In this document: positions 18,480 through 28,700 of the stretch, in pieces
Layout of the letters: the number at the start of each line of letters is the position of its first letter
How positions within the stretch are numbered: position 1 is the stretch's first letter
Assembly (NCBI GenBank): GCA_022539475.1
Contig: VCMS01000076.1
Span: forward strand, 124,001-188,000
Length of the DNA: 64,000 nt
Direction of reading: 5' to 3'
From: Gracilaria domingensis
Lineage: Eukaryota > Rhodophyta > Florideophyceae > Gracilariales > Gracilariaceae
Made by a program: the position numbers and the translations under genes
The notes under the pieces: generated by a model
What the model was told of the DNA's origin: nothing
The model's input: only the letters and a program-made list of their open reading frames with translations
The model's database searches: none

Positions 18480-19868
18480 ATGGCGCACCCCGCCCACGAC
18501 GCCGACTCGTACGAGCTGCTGGCGGACGTCTCGCACCACGGCTCCTCCTTCTTCGAGCTGTTTGCCGTCGATGCCGACGCCGCCGCAGCCGCCGCCGCCG
18601 CCGCCGCCGCCGCTGCAGCCGCCGCCAACACCACCACCACCAACGCCGCCGCCGCCGCCGCCGCCGCCGCCGCGCGCGCCGCCCCCCCCGCGCTGCACGC
18701 GCCGCCGCTGCACGCCGCCTCGCCGCCGTTCGCGTCGCCCGCGCCGCCGCCGCTGCTCGCCGACGCCCACATGTGCGTGTCCGTTGCGCCGTCCAATCCG
18801 CCCCCGCCCGCGCCGCCGCCGGCCTCCATTGCCGCAAAGCGGGTCGGGCCCGTGTCGGCGCTGGCGCCCTCCACGCCGTCAAAGCGCCGCAAGCCGCGCG
18901 CCTCCACGCGCGCCGCGTCCTCCGCGTCGCTCTCCGTCAAGCTGGAGGACGAGACCGAGCCGTCCGACGCGTCGCTGCCGCCGCACACGTCGCAGCCGCA
19001 CCTCTCCGCCCCCACCGCCAATCCGCTCGTCAAGGATACGCACAACTCGCACACGCGCAAGTGTCGCGCCAAGCTCAACTCCAAGTTTCAGGAGCTGCTC
19101 AGCATTTTACCGCCGCCCCCGTCAAACACGGGCATAAAGCACAAGGCGCAGATTCTCGACTACACTATCCGCGTCTTTCGTGACATTCACGCTCGAAAGA
19201 CCTTGCTCGAGGCTGAGCTGGCTCTCAGTACTCGGCCTCAGCTCAACGCTTGGGTCCATAGCGTCGTCAGTCGCTCGCTCTCGCTGCAGGACGCACTCGC
19301 GCCCTATCTCTCGCTCATTTGCACCAGAGGCGCGTGGAAGTACTCGGAAGCTTGGGTTCCACATCAGGAGCCCGCACCCACCAATACCAACGGCTCTCAG
19401 CTGCACGCCATCACTGGCGAAAGTCGCCTGCTTACTGCCTCCAACCTGCTGCTGGGACCTGGAACTAAACTGCGTCTCGGTCTCGCCGTTATCCCTTCCC
19501 TGGGCAATACAGACGACCCAGACCTGCTGTCCAAGCTTGAGCGCTTTAGAGATCGTAGCCGCCCGTATACGTGCAAGGCAAGGGTCGACCTGCCGGGCAG
19601 AATAATGTGCACCATGCGACCAGAATGGCTCCCTTCGCTGGAAGACCATGAAGCGTTTCAAAGAGCAAAACTCGCCCGAGACGCCTCGCTTTCCATATGC
19701 TTTGGCGTGCCCGTGTTCATTCGCGGTCACGTGGCCGCCGTCGTCATTTTCTTCGACACGGACCAACGCCCGTACGATGCCAAATGTGTCGATCTTGCTG
19801 TCGAGGTAGCCGATCTGCTAGGAACTACCTATGGTGCATCAGCGATGAAACGCGTCAACTTCAGATGA
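18480..19868 (+). CDS. bHLH transcription factor with C-terminal GAF-like domain
   Basis: The 462-residue protein has Ala/Pro low complexity in the first 170 residues. A basic helix-loop-helix follows at about 183-245: basic part HNSHTRKCRAKLN, helix 1 KFQELLSIL, a short Pro/Ser loop, and helix 2 KHKAQILDYTIRVFRDI. The last 200 residues (WKYSEAWVP, LPGRIMCTMRPEW, FGVPVFIRGHVAAVVIFF) look like a GAF-type sensor fold. The Glu that contacts E-box DNA in most bHLH proteins is not obvious in the basic part. GC content falls sharply from the 5' third to the 3' half of the gene. Target genes and ligand are unknown. Confidence 0.82.
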   Translation: MAHPAHDADSYELLADVSHHGSSFFELFAVDADAAAAAAAAAAAAAAAANTTTTNAAAAAAAAAARAAPPALHAPPLHAASPPFASPAPPPLLADAHMCVSVAPSNPPPPAPPPASIAAKRVGPVSALAPSTPSKRRKPRASTRAASSASLSVKLEDETEPSDASLPPHTSQPHLSAPTANPLVKDTHNSHTRKCRAKLNSKFQELLSILPPPPSNTGIKHKAQILDYTIRVFRDIHARKTLLEAELALSTRPQLNAWVHSVVSRSLSLQDALAPYLSLICTRGAWKYSEAWVPHQEPAPTNTNGSQLHAITGESRLLTASNLLLGPGTKLRLGLAVIPSLGNTDDPDLLSKLERFRDRSRPYTCKARVDLPGRIMCTMRPEWLPSLEDHEAFQRAKLARDASLSICFGVPVFIRGHVAAVVIFFDTDQRPYDAKCVDLAVEVADLLGTTYGASAMKRVNFR

Positions 19869-20076
19869 CACAAACGCGCATTTCCCATCCCCTCAAATCT
19901 CAGCCATTCGTTGCCCAAAGGACTTTCAGAACCCTCTGTCGTGTGGCTCGTTTGCTCATGTGCACATATCAATCAAGAGTCATGTAACAACACCGTGCGG
20001 CCTTTTTTTTCCCCCTTTTGTTGTATACACCACCACCTTAAATTCACGAATCGCCCTTCTCACTGTCATGTGGCCG

Positions 20077-20129
<53 letters not shown>

Positions 20130-20160
20130 GTCGTCATCATCATCATCGCCATCAGCACCA
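19869..20160. repeat. Convergent spacer with (ATC)n microsatellite
   Basis: An ATC/TCA triplet run spans about 20077-20155, just beyond the 3' end of DPH6. The rest of the spacer holds the 3' ends of the converging bHLH and DPH6 genes. Confidence 0.85.
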
Positions 20161-22143
20161 TCATGATAAGTCGTGTACCGCAATGCATCTTGTCGATGGC
20201 GAGCCGCACGGTTCATGGCACTTGATCAGTGTTATCGCCGCTCCGGGCGCTCGTGTCTCTAAGAGGGCCCTCACAGCATCTGCGCAGAGTGCCTTGCTGT
20301 AATACAGCTGAATCGATATCAATCTCCCTTTCGTCTCTAGCCAATTGTGCAGAATCGAGCCCAGAGTGCATTTCAGGTCGTCGATGCTTCCATCTTGCGC
20401 TCCAGTGCAAATGGCGAACCCAAGCGATCCGCAAACTACGCTGCGGTATTCAGCGTGTCCAGATTTCTCTGTATCCTTGTCACGCTCTGGAAACTGTAAA
20501 TCACTCTCGTTCACAACGCCGATAGCCCGGATCTCCACAAGTGCGCCTTTGGGCAGAGCTGAAATGGGCAACACCATGACCACGGCATCTTCTTCAACTC
20601 CCCGTTTGTTGAGCTCAGTGTTCAGTTCTTCGCGCACAGGCTCGATGAGGCAGTCCTTGGCTGCATACGCTATAAACAGTCCCATTTTTCGCAAACTGCT
20701 GTGACTTGCTTCCAGGGTTCTTTCGAGATTGTACAGGCTTGCCACGACCTGAGCGCGTCCGTCAAGCTTGTCTGGCACAGTTGCCGTAGGTGCGTAAAGC
20801 GGCAAGACGCCACTGACATGAACAATTCCGTCTTCCTCAACAAACTGCGCATAGGGCCCAATGCAAGGTGGCGCCCATTCCGAAAGAGATTGTACATGCA
20901 ATGTAAACGCACCGAGCGCGCTCCGGTCTCGTTTTCTTCTCACCAGAGCTTCTAATGTGGTTGCGTGATTATCTGGAGAAACAGCAACGCATGCTCGGGA
21001 AGGAGGTGGTGTACACTCAGGAACCGCGAAAAGCTTGTTGTACCCAGCGTTCGCATCCCTGTAGCTTGCCCCCGTTACGGATCTCAGCGACAAGGTCACA
21101 TACACGACGCTGGCCAAAGGCTCGTTGTGTTTCTCCAAGACTCGTTTGAGTTGAGCTGCGGCTTCCATAACACCTTTCTCCCCGTCTTCTGGCGACTGTA
21201 TTGACACAAAGAGGAAGTTGTTCCCAGATCCAACGCTTACATTTAAAGAAAGGGTCTCCTTTTCGGCAAGCCCTTCCTTGTGGCTTCCGGGAGTGATTTT
21301 CTTGTTTGCTTCACACTGTTCAATTGTGTTAGCCCAGTTGACCGAAGGGTGGAACACTTCCGGAGCTACTACTGATTGAGGTGGTGTGATCTGCATTTGC
21401 TGCTCGGTCAGTTCATCCAGGCTGCAAGAATTAATTCGAAGATACGAAACAGGAGCATAAGGATCATCAGAATGCAGAACGATCTCTGTGTCGTCAAGAA
21501 CAAGTCGTTTTTGAAAACCGGGCATCCATAACACCAGAGATTCAAACTCGCCGCCTTCGCCGCACACGTATGATCCATACTTCTCTTCCAATTCATGCAG
21601 AGTGGGACGCATTTCCTGCAAGCTCTTGCCAAGATGCTTTGAATTCAAGCCTACGCCAGCTACTTTGACGAGCACTGCATGAATGCCAACGTCGATCATT
21701 TCATCCAGCAGTTCTCTCTGATTCCGATGCCAAAGATACGATAGCGAAAGCAACCCAACGCGCGACACAGCGCTCTCAACGCGGAGCCGCTGGTAATCGG
21801 ACCACAATGCACCGGAGCAAACGGCTTGCACCTGTGGGCACGCTCGTTTTACAGTTTGGAGCAGAGCGACGAGATCTTCAACTTCATCGTTTTCAGTCGG
21901 CGTGTAAAACAGCTGCTGCTGCCTCGCACGTGCCTTTGTGGCTCTGGAAAACAAGGGCAGCCCGAGAGCGGTTGCGATGAGCGGAACGGCGTTTGAACCA
22001 ACCGACTGGTACATGTAGGAATCAGCTTCTTCCTTTGGTGGGGTTATATGGGCAATTGCGACCACATCATGCCCGTGCGTGCGACTTTTGAGAATGGAGT
22101 AGCAGCTGTCTTTGCCGCCGCTGAGCAGAGCAACGACTTTCAT
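20161..22143 (-). CDS. DPH6: Diphthine-ammonia ligase with two C-terminal RidA-like domains
   Basis: This enzyme performs the last step of diphthamide synthesis on elongation factor 2, amidating diphthine with ATP and ammonium. The 660 residues begin with the N-type ATP pyrophosphatase P-loop (VVALLSGGKDSCYSIL), then SGALWSDYQRLRVE and the family hallmark GEGGEFESLVLWMPGF near residue 205. Two YjgF/RidA-like domains follow, roughly 275-390 and 425-550, as in yeast Dph6 of about 685 residues. The start is the first ATG and lies directly at the P-loop. Cytosolic by family. Confidence 0.92.
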   Translation of the reverse strand: MKVVALLSGGKDSCYSILKSRTHGHDVVAIAHITPPKEEADSYMYQSVGSNAVPLIATALGLPLFSRATKARARQQQLFYTPTENDEVEDLVALLQTVKRACPQVQAVCSGALWSDYQRLRVESAVSRVGLLSLSYLWHRNQRELLDEMIDVGIHAVLVKVAGVGLNSKHLGKSLQEMRPTLHELEEKYGSYVCGEGGEFESLVLWMPGFQKRLVLDDTEIVLHSDDPYAPVSYLRINSCSLDELTEQQMQITPPQSVVAPEVFHPSVNWANTIEQCEANKKITPGSHKEGLAEKETLSLNVSVGSGNNFLFVSIQSPEDGEKGVMEAAAQLKRVLEKHNEPLASVVYVTLSLRSVTGASYRDANAGYNKLFAVPECTPPPSRACVAVSPDNHATTLEALVRRKRDRSALGAFTLHVQSLSEWAPPCIGPYAQFVEEDGIVHVSGVLPLYAPTATVPDKLDGRAQVVASLYNLERTLEASHSSLRKMGLFIAYAAKDCLIEPVREELNTELNKRGVEEDAVVMVLPISALPKGALVEIRAIGVVNESDLQFPERDKDTEKSGHAEYRSVVCGSLGFAICTGAQDGSIDDLKCTLGSILHNWLETKGRLISIQLYYSKALCADAVRALLETRAPGAAITLIKCHEPCGSPSTRCIAVHDLS

Positions 22144-23549
22144 GGCGAAGGTTGCGCGGAATCGGATATGGTCTGTTGAACCTATTTCCGAATGAGCTTT
22201 GGGCTATTACCACTTGGTTCGGTCCAAGATCCGCGTTTGCGCTTTTGACGCATTTGGCGGGCATGTGTGCTTCCGTGGGTGAGGAATATTAAACACGACG
22301 ACGATGAGCTGTGCCGTCGAACAAACCCATCGCACATCGCACCAGAGGTGAGCTTCTACTCCAAGGAAACTGTGCGGCGTTCGCGGTGCCTGGCATTGTG
22401 CCAGTGTGTGGCACCCGGTGCCGCTACGTGGCAGACCTTTCACAAAGTTTATTGAATATCTATGTTTTCACAAAATGTTTTTTGCCCGTTCTGATTCTCT
22501 TTGCCTGGCTCCATGTACACCGTCGATTCCACAGAACGGTTTATGGCTTCTCTTGCAATTCTTGTGAAGGTAGGCCCTCGCTGACGTCTTTCATTCTTTC
22601 AACTTCTGGGCAGCCCTGGACAAGGGCAGCGGCACTCTTAGTGAGTTGTTATAGGCGCACAGCTGGTCCCCGTCACATTACGGACGGATATTCATTTAGT
22701 AAAGGTGCCCAGTAGTGCAAGGGTGCAACCCACACATCACGCGCATCTCGCCAGCGCCTCTACTTGTATCTACGGTGGTTGGACCATGTGGGCATCGCCT
22801 CAATCACAGCTGCTGCGCGGCACACACTGCTCTTGAAGCGCAGAAGAGAGACGCGAATCAGGCTGCCACGTCATAATCATACCCAGTACAGTATCCGGTA
22901 TCAGGGTATCCGGTGACGGAGCCCACTTTTGCATCGCACATATCGATCTGCTCACTTATTCCAACACCGCCAGACTCCCGAACACACATGCACACATCTA
23001 TGCCATATTCGCATTAACACAACTCGCATACACACAGTAACTTCCTGGTAGCTTCTGTCATCGGCACGCCATTCAAGCATGATGTATCTTCCAAAAAGCT
23101 ACAAAACGTACCTGCTTCGCGCACTTGCCGACCTTTGAAAGCAGATGTTTTCCTTAAATGTGGTTAGAAATATGTGTGTTCGGGCTCAGGATACCACGTC
23201 ACGGTAGTCAAGGATATCCTTACCCGTTGGCACCCTTGAATCTTACCTTCGTATGTATAAAGAAGCTACCCATGGCTGTACAGGAGTACAAGCTTCTCGC
23301 TGGCTCGAACAGGCAGCCAGCTGGTCCATGAAAATTTAAATTTTAAAGGCGAACCAGCCGCAGTTGCCGCGGCTCGATTTGAAAATTCAAAACTTCTATT
23401 AGGCGAGTATACGTCGCTTCACGACCAAGTGCTGTTTCGGCTTGATAATAAAACCAACGCGTACACTCTAGCTTTGCACGCAGTCTTCCTCGCTGCCACT
23501 GATCTTCCGTTGGTATCAACTCGTGTAACGTCTTCCAAGACTGCGAACT
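22144..23549. promoter_or_regulatory. Long divergent spacer, no gene seen
   Basis: These 1406 bases between divergent DPH6 and the TACC gene contain only short frames with no recognisable product; the longest, near 22311-22715, is not convincing. A TATCCGGT pair occurs near 22890-22912. No tRNA is visible. The region presumably carries both promoters. Confidence 0.4.
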
Positions 23550-26081
23550 ATGGCGTCCTCCTCGGATTCTCCGGAGGTAACCTTTCGGGAGAAGGCGGCG
23601 CCAACTCCCACATTTGACGGCCTTGCCATTCCCGCTGCCCTGAAAGAACTTCGCGCCACAGGCAATCAGAAGCGCCCATCGAAACCGTCCGATATGACTG
23701 CCCTGGCTACCAAGCTTCGGAGCTTTCACATTGACTCTCCCCCAGATTCCGACGTTGTCAAGGCCGCGAGCGCCAAGCGGAAGGAAATTATCGAGTCGCA
23801 ACGTCACAAGGATCTTGGCGACAAGGAAAACTTCTTCTCAGAGTCACGAAATGACTATATTCTGAAAGGCATCAACCTGTTCCACTCACCGACTTCTGCG
23901 AGCGAAGAAAACGGAAAGCAGCCTCTGAGCGACAAGACGTTTGACAGTACCCGCACTGACTCAGAACTCAGATTACAAGAAGACAGCACTTCCACGGACT
24001 TGCTTCCTACGCCGGAAGATGCCTCAGAAAAGCCAAAGTTCTTAAAGCAAGTGTCTACGACAACGCCCTCGCGGAGAGACTATACCGAAACAAGCAACAA
24101 AGCCCGCAGAGAGAAACCAGAGTCGGAGGGCAAGAAGAGTAACTCTGCGGGCGACAAAAATGGAAAAGTTGTTGGAAATGTGGAGCACACAGTTTTCGAA
24201 ACATCAAACGTTGAGGCTGACCTGCACAAAATTCTCGAAGGTAAGGACAAATGGACTTGGCCGCACCGGAAGGACGCGCTCTTGTCGCTTGCGAAAGCGA
24301 TAACTACTCACCCAAAAGAAGCTGATCGAATCTTGGCGGAATGCATTTCTAAATTCTCGATGACAATGAACGACCATCTTGAAGAACTTCGCCCTACAGT
24401 TATTACTTCTGCGCTTGGTCTCATTGATGCAATCATTCTCAAGAGAATTCCGACAGCAAGCCCTTTCTCCAAAGAGGTTTTCCCGAGTGTTATGGATGTA
24501 GCGTGTGGACGCTCCTTAACCGCCGAAAGTGCAGCGCGAACTTTGGTTCACATGTTAAACTTCGACGAGAGCTTGTCAGTTAATCTACGTGATGCCGATA
24601 ACTCAGAGCGTCTCATGCAACATATGAACCAACTGACTGAATCAGGTGACCGAGACATCAGCGAGACTGCGTCGACAGCGATGAGGTTCCTTCGCAAAGA
24701 ATTCCCGAGCTGCGCTCCGAGCCCAGCTCGACCATTTTCTGGTCCAGTTGGCACACCACCTGGCTCATCCTCTGGAGCGGGCGAAATCTCCGACAGCATT
24801 GCCTCTTTCAGACATGGCAAGTTGTCAGCCAGATCTACCCCTAACCTTGGCAGGAGACTTGCTTCACTGCGCGCGAAGAACTCTAGAACTCCTTCATCAA
24901 GAATCCCGATAGAATCTAGCGAGCAGATGGCTTCTCTTCGCCGAGGCAATACAAGTTCTGCGTCCAAGCATAGTGACGGGCTTCCTTTGGATTCTCGGAC
25001 AGGCACGCACGTTTTGAAAAATATGAAACTAGGTGACTCCGTAAGAAAGGTTAATCCTCAATCAGCGCGAAGTGGTCGTCTCTACACTGAAGAAGAAGTA
25101 GAGACTATTCGAAGGAATTCGGTTCGAGCTGCAATAGACAAAGTGAAGGCATCTAATGCAAAAGAGAGTCAAAAGCGTGCTAGAGAACTAGATGATATGC
25201 GCCAAAAGCTTCACCGTGAACATGCCGAAGTAGAAGATTTAAGATCCGTTCTAGAGGAATTCGAAATGACAATGAAGAAAATGGTTTCAGAAGGTAACTC
25301 TAAGGCCAATGCTCATCAAATGATCCTAGAAAAGGAAAGGAATAAGTTGAAGGCGGAGCTCCTGGAAAGATCTGACGCCTTCGAAAAACTTAAAGAGCGA
25401 TACGAAAATTCGAAGGAAACAATTGTGGTTTATGAGAACAAGGAAAGTCGGTTCATCGAGCAAATCAAAGAACTGAAGAGAAACATGGTCGAGCTGCAGA
25501 AATGGAGCAACGACTTGAAAGCAAACTCCGAGAAGAAGCTGTCCAAAGCGTTCGAGAGCGTCACAGCATACCGGTCCTCGTACATTGATAAAGAGGCCCA
25601 TGCAAATAAGGCTTTGAGTGACCTGAAGCGTACTGCGGCGGAACTTGAGAAGTCGCAGCAAAGCCACGCTGAAACTGCAGCGAAGTTTGCAACTGTTGAA
25701 ACACAGCTACATGAGGAACAAGACGCAAAGGCTTCGGCTGAAGCTGCGCTAGCAACAGCGAAGAGTTCTTTGACCAGGGTAACAAGTCAGAAAGATCAAC
25801 TCCAAATTCAAGCTGCCAAAGCCGAAGAAGAACTAAGTCGCTTACGAACCGAAATTACAGAGCTCAAGGAAAAGGCTGATCGATTGTCAGATGTAGAAAA
25901 GAGACTTGAAACATATACGAACGAGAGGCAATCTTTGAAAGCCAGAGCATACGACGACATGATGCGAATCAGGGACTTGGAGGACCAGCTAGATGCGAAG
26001 AGTAAGGAGTGTGATGAACTCAATCAGATTTGCGAGGAAGTCATGCAGCAACTCGAGCAGAACAAGACGGAAGAAAGATGA
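23550..26081 (+). CDS. TACC-domain coiled-coil protein with internal TOG/HEAT-like region
   Basis: TACC proteins recruit XMAP215/ch-TOG to spindle poles and microtubule ends. The 843 residues divide into a disordered Ser/Lys/Glu-rich N terminus (1-220), a helical region at about 223-385, a Ser/Pro/Arg-rich basic linker (385-505) that could bind microtubules, and a continuous coiled coil from about 511 to the end. The coiled coil matches the TACC domain from VLEEFEMTMKKMV through RYENSKETIVVYENKESRF to the terminal ELNQICEEVMQQLEQ. The 223-385 region begins WTWPHRKDALLSLAKAI and contains LRPTVITSALGLIDAI and ESAARTLVHML, which resemble HEAT repeats of CLASP/XMAP215 TOG domains. TACC is well supported; the TOG assignment is inference. 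The start is the first ATG. Confidence 0.82.
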   Translation: MASSSDSPEVTFREKAAPTPTFDGLAIPAALKELRATGNQKRPSKPSDMTALATKLRSFHIDSPPDSDVVKAASAKRKEIIESQRHKDLGDKENFFSESRNDYILKGINLFHSPTSASEENGKQPLSDKTFDSTRTDSELRLQEDSTSTDLLPTPEDASEKPKFLKQVSTTTPSRRDYTETSNKARREKPESEGKKSNSAGDKNGKVVGNVEHTVFETSNVEADLHKILEGKDKWTWPHRKDALLSLAKAITTHPKEADRILAECISKFSMTMNDHLEELRPTVITSALGLIDAIILKRIPTASPFSKEVFPSVMDVACGRSLTAESAARTLVHMLNFDESLSVNLRDADNSERLMQHMNQLTESGDRDISETASTAMRFLRKEFPSCAPSPARPFSGPVGTPPGSSSGAGEISDSIASFRHGKLSARSTPNLGRRLASLRAKNSRTPSSRIPIESSEQMASLRRGNTSSASKHSDGLPLDSRTGTHVLKNMKLGDSVRKVNPQSARSGRLYTEEEVETIRRNSVRAAIDKVKASNAKESQKRARELDDMRQKLHREHAEVEDLRSVLEEFEMTMKKMVSEGNSKANAHQMILEKERNKLKAELLERSDAFEKLKERYENSKETIVVYENKESRFIEQIKELKRNMVELQKWSNDLKANSEKKLSKAFESVTAYRSSYIDKEAHANKALSDLKRTAAELEKSQQSHAETAAKFATVETQLHEEQDAKASAEAALATAKSSLTRVTSQKDQLQIQAAKAEEELSRLRTEITELKEKADRLSDVEKRLETYTNERQSLKARAYDDMMRIRDLEDQLDAKSKECDELNQICEEVMQQLEQNKTEER

Positions 26082-26791
26082 AATCCCCTCGATTCTGCAA
26101 GCCGCAAAGTCCACAACCTCCTACAGCTTATACAGAGTAGTTTGTAGATATTGCACTAGCAACCCTTTACGTTGTACTGAAACTGTAAACGTGTTCTTCT
26201 GCTCCAGGGAATGCTCAGTGATCATCAACTAGTGATTGCAATGGTAATTGTCGCCTTGAATACGAGACTATCAAAGGAATTACACTTTTGGTCCACATTC
26301 GATCATATTAGTCTATGATAGAAACGAAAATGAGGGAGGGGGAAAGAGGATACTGCTTTGTAGACAATTGCTCGGAGCAAACAGAAAACAATCCACAACA
26401 GTTATCATATCACGAGTTGCAATACGTACGCTACGTATATCGACTACAACTTCTTCGTGTAGTCCAATAGTCACACGACGCCATTGTAATTTGGCGTTCC
26501 TGGTCATGGTGTTGGGATTACAAGGATAGTTTGCGCATGAAGTCATCTCCCGAGCGTGTCAACCAGTTCTCAGCGAGTTTTAAGAACGTGCTGAGATCTC
26601 GGTTCACAAATGTCAACTTTTGCGGCTGGAATCGTCTGATTGAAATGGAAAAAGAAAAAAGACAACAAGAATCCATTCACGCTACAATGTTACAGTAGCT
26701 TGCATCTCTTTTCCGGGCATGCGACCAAGGAATGGACTTGGACACAATGCTGTGAGCTTTCATAGTCAAGTTCATTCTCCTCACCTTAGGT
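26082..26791. other. Spacer before HCF173-like copy B, no gene seen
   Basis: A 710-base spacer of moderate AT content between two same-strand genes. A pyrimidine-rich tract ending TTAG lies just before the ATG at 26792 and resembles a 3' splice site, so a non-coding 5' exon is possible. Nothing else is recognised. Confidence 0.35.
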
Positions 26792-28474
26792 ATGTACGCT
26801 TTCGTACCCCCGGGTCAACTCCGCTTCAAGGGAAAGAGCGACCACTTTCGCACCGGATATCCTCAAAAAGAGTATCGAAGGGGAAACTGTGTTGTAGCAT
26901 CTGCCCGCAGATTACCTTGGCCTTTTACCCGACACATGCAAACTCAACTTTTGTACTCATCCATGGGGAAACTGACAAGCAGGACCGCGAAGGAATCTCT
27001 TCCAGAACGCACAGCTCGACATTTGCGACAATGCAAGGACGGCGTGTTTCTCGTTACCGGTGCAAGTGGCCGCACCGGCAGCCGTGTCGTCCGCAATCTC
27101 CTCTTGGCAAAAAAGAGGGTGCGTGCATTGACCAGAGATCGTGAACGATTGATTCAAGCAATGGAAAAGCTTGATATAGATGTAAAGGAAGAGGAACGTG
27201 CAGGAAGGCTTGAAGTATATAAAGCTGACTTGTTTAACTTATCTTCAGATATATTCGAAGATGTCATGCGCATTGCGAGCTGTACTGGTACGACCTATCG
27301 AGCAACGAGTAATACCGAGAATGGGAGCAGTCCAGGTGCGAGTCGAGAATCCCCGCTCTCGTTGGAGAACAAGCCTGAAAACGTAGAGTACATCGGAATT
27401 CAAAACTTGGTACACGAAGCCAGGAGGCACTTCTCCCGAATGGAGGCAAATGGTAACTCAATCTCTCTTCTTGACTTTTCAGACACTGCGTCTGTGAATT
27501 CACAATGGTCACCAGTCAATGATGTGGTCATGGGAGGAGTAAGTAGAAGCACTGTGCAATCGAACAACGGTGAACTTGTCTTTGCCGGCAGCGTATCAAC
27601 TGAGAATAACGGCGGGTTTGCTTCAGCAAGAATGTTTGACCTGAAGACGCCGATGAATCTTAGCGGATACGACGGGTTGTTGTTGCGCGTCAGAGGCGAT
27701 GGAAACCAATACAAGATGATTGTAAGATGTGAGCCAAAATGGGACGGTTTAAGTCACTGCTTCACCTTCGAAACCACGAAAGATGAGTGGGTAGATGTCA
27801 AGATTCCCTTCCAACGGTTCAACTCAACTCGCCGAGCTAAGACGGCGGAAGATGCCCCAGCGCTCAACCCAGCTAACATTGTGGCTTTCCAACTAATGCT
27901 CAGCAAGTTTGAGTATGACGGAGAACTGAATCCGACATTCACGCCTGGCTCGTTTAAATTGAGGGTGTCTGACATCAGTGCTTATGTGAATGAGAGCAGT
28001 GCTGGATGTCCTAAGCTAGTCCACATCGGTACGGCGGCAACGACAAGAACCTTGCGCAAGAACGAATTCAAAGAACAAATCCCTATTGTGCAATTAAGCG
28101 ACAAACTTGGGCGGATTCTGGATTGGAAGCTAGCCGGGGAAGACGCGATCCGCACTTCCGGTATTCCGTACTGCGTGCTTCGATCAACTGGTTTGAATGA
28201 TGATACTGGTCCTGTCGGAATAGAGAACCTGTTCTTTGATCAAGGCGACTTTCTCACTGGAAATATAAGCAGGGACGACCTAGCGGCACTTTTAGTCGAA
28301 GCCTTCTCGAAGCCCGTCTTTACAAACGTTACAACAGAAATATCCTCGCGAAAAAAAGGACAAGAGCTGAGGTCCTTGGAAGAGCAACTACAAAATCTAA
28401 AAGTAGACGATGAACTCCAAAGGAAGTTTGCATCGTTTCCGTACATTCCGAACAGAACGCCAGTTCCACAGTGA
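26792..28474 (+). CDS. HCF173-like plastid protein, Rossmann fold with inserted CIA30 domain (copy B)
   Basis: This 560-residue paralog of the gene at 7957-9657 has the same order: presequence (about 1-75, rich in Arg/Ser), VTGASGRTGSRVVRNLL with the dinucleotide motif, a CIA30 domain around 225-405 (QWSPVNDVVMGGVS, NNGGFASAR, WDGLSHCFTF) and a C-terminal Rossmann part (LAGEDAIRTSGIPYCVLRST). The N terminus MYAFVPPG echoes MYLFVPHS of copy A, which supports both starts. By family it would be plastid-located and act on psbA mRNA; which copy, if either, is the true HCF173 counterpart cannot be told here. Unlike copy A it has ordinary base composition. Confidence 0.88.
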   Translation: MYAFVPPGQLRFKGKSDHFRTGYPQKEYRRGNCVVASARRLPWPFTRHMQTQLLYSSMGKLTSRTAKESLPERTARHLRQCKDGVFLVTGASGRTGSRVVRNLLLAKKRVRALTRDRERLIQAMEKLDIDVKEEERAGRLEVYKADLFNLSSDIFEDVMRIASCTGTTYRATSNTENGSSPGASRESPLSLENKPENVEYIGIQNLVHEARRHFSRMEANGNSISLLDFSDTASVNSQWSPVNDVVMGGVSRSTVQSNNGELVFAGSVSTENNGGFASARMFDLKTPMNLSGYDGLLLRVRGDGNQYKMIVRCEPKWDGLSHCFTFETTKDEWVDVKIPFQRFNSTRRAKTAEDAPALNPANIVAFQLMLSKFEYDGELNPTFTPGSFKLRVSDISAYVNESSAGCPKLVHIGTAATTRTLRKNEFKEQIPIVQLSDKLGRILDWKLAGEDAIRTSGIPYCVLRSTGLNDDTGPVGIENLFFDQGDFLTGNISRDDLAALLVEAFSKPVFTNVTTEISSRKKGQELRSLEEQLQNLKVDDELQRKFASFPYIPNRTPVPQ

Positions 28475-28700
28475 TGTCACCGGCCAAAACGGGAATCATG
28501 TTTGTCTTCGACAACAGAACCCTTCCCATTTCTTAGAATTACATGATTCGTGATGGAGACGAGTATTGCTCGAAAGTTTCTTTGCATTCAAACAAATGCT
28601 TGCTTTCGTTGATGATAGATAAAGTTTGCGACACGTCAGAGCCTTTGAGCTCGATGAGTTTGGAGTTACAGATTGATGTGGTGGGTTTTAGTGATACGGT

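Noticed and set aside
17519-19183. Plus-strand frames of about 550 codons antisense to the MRNIP-like gene and overlapping bHLH
   Set aside because: Arg/Pro-rich composition only, caused by GC saturation and triplet runs.
20077-20155. Poly-Ile/Ser or poly-Asp frames over the ATC repeat
   Set aside because: Microsatellite reading only.
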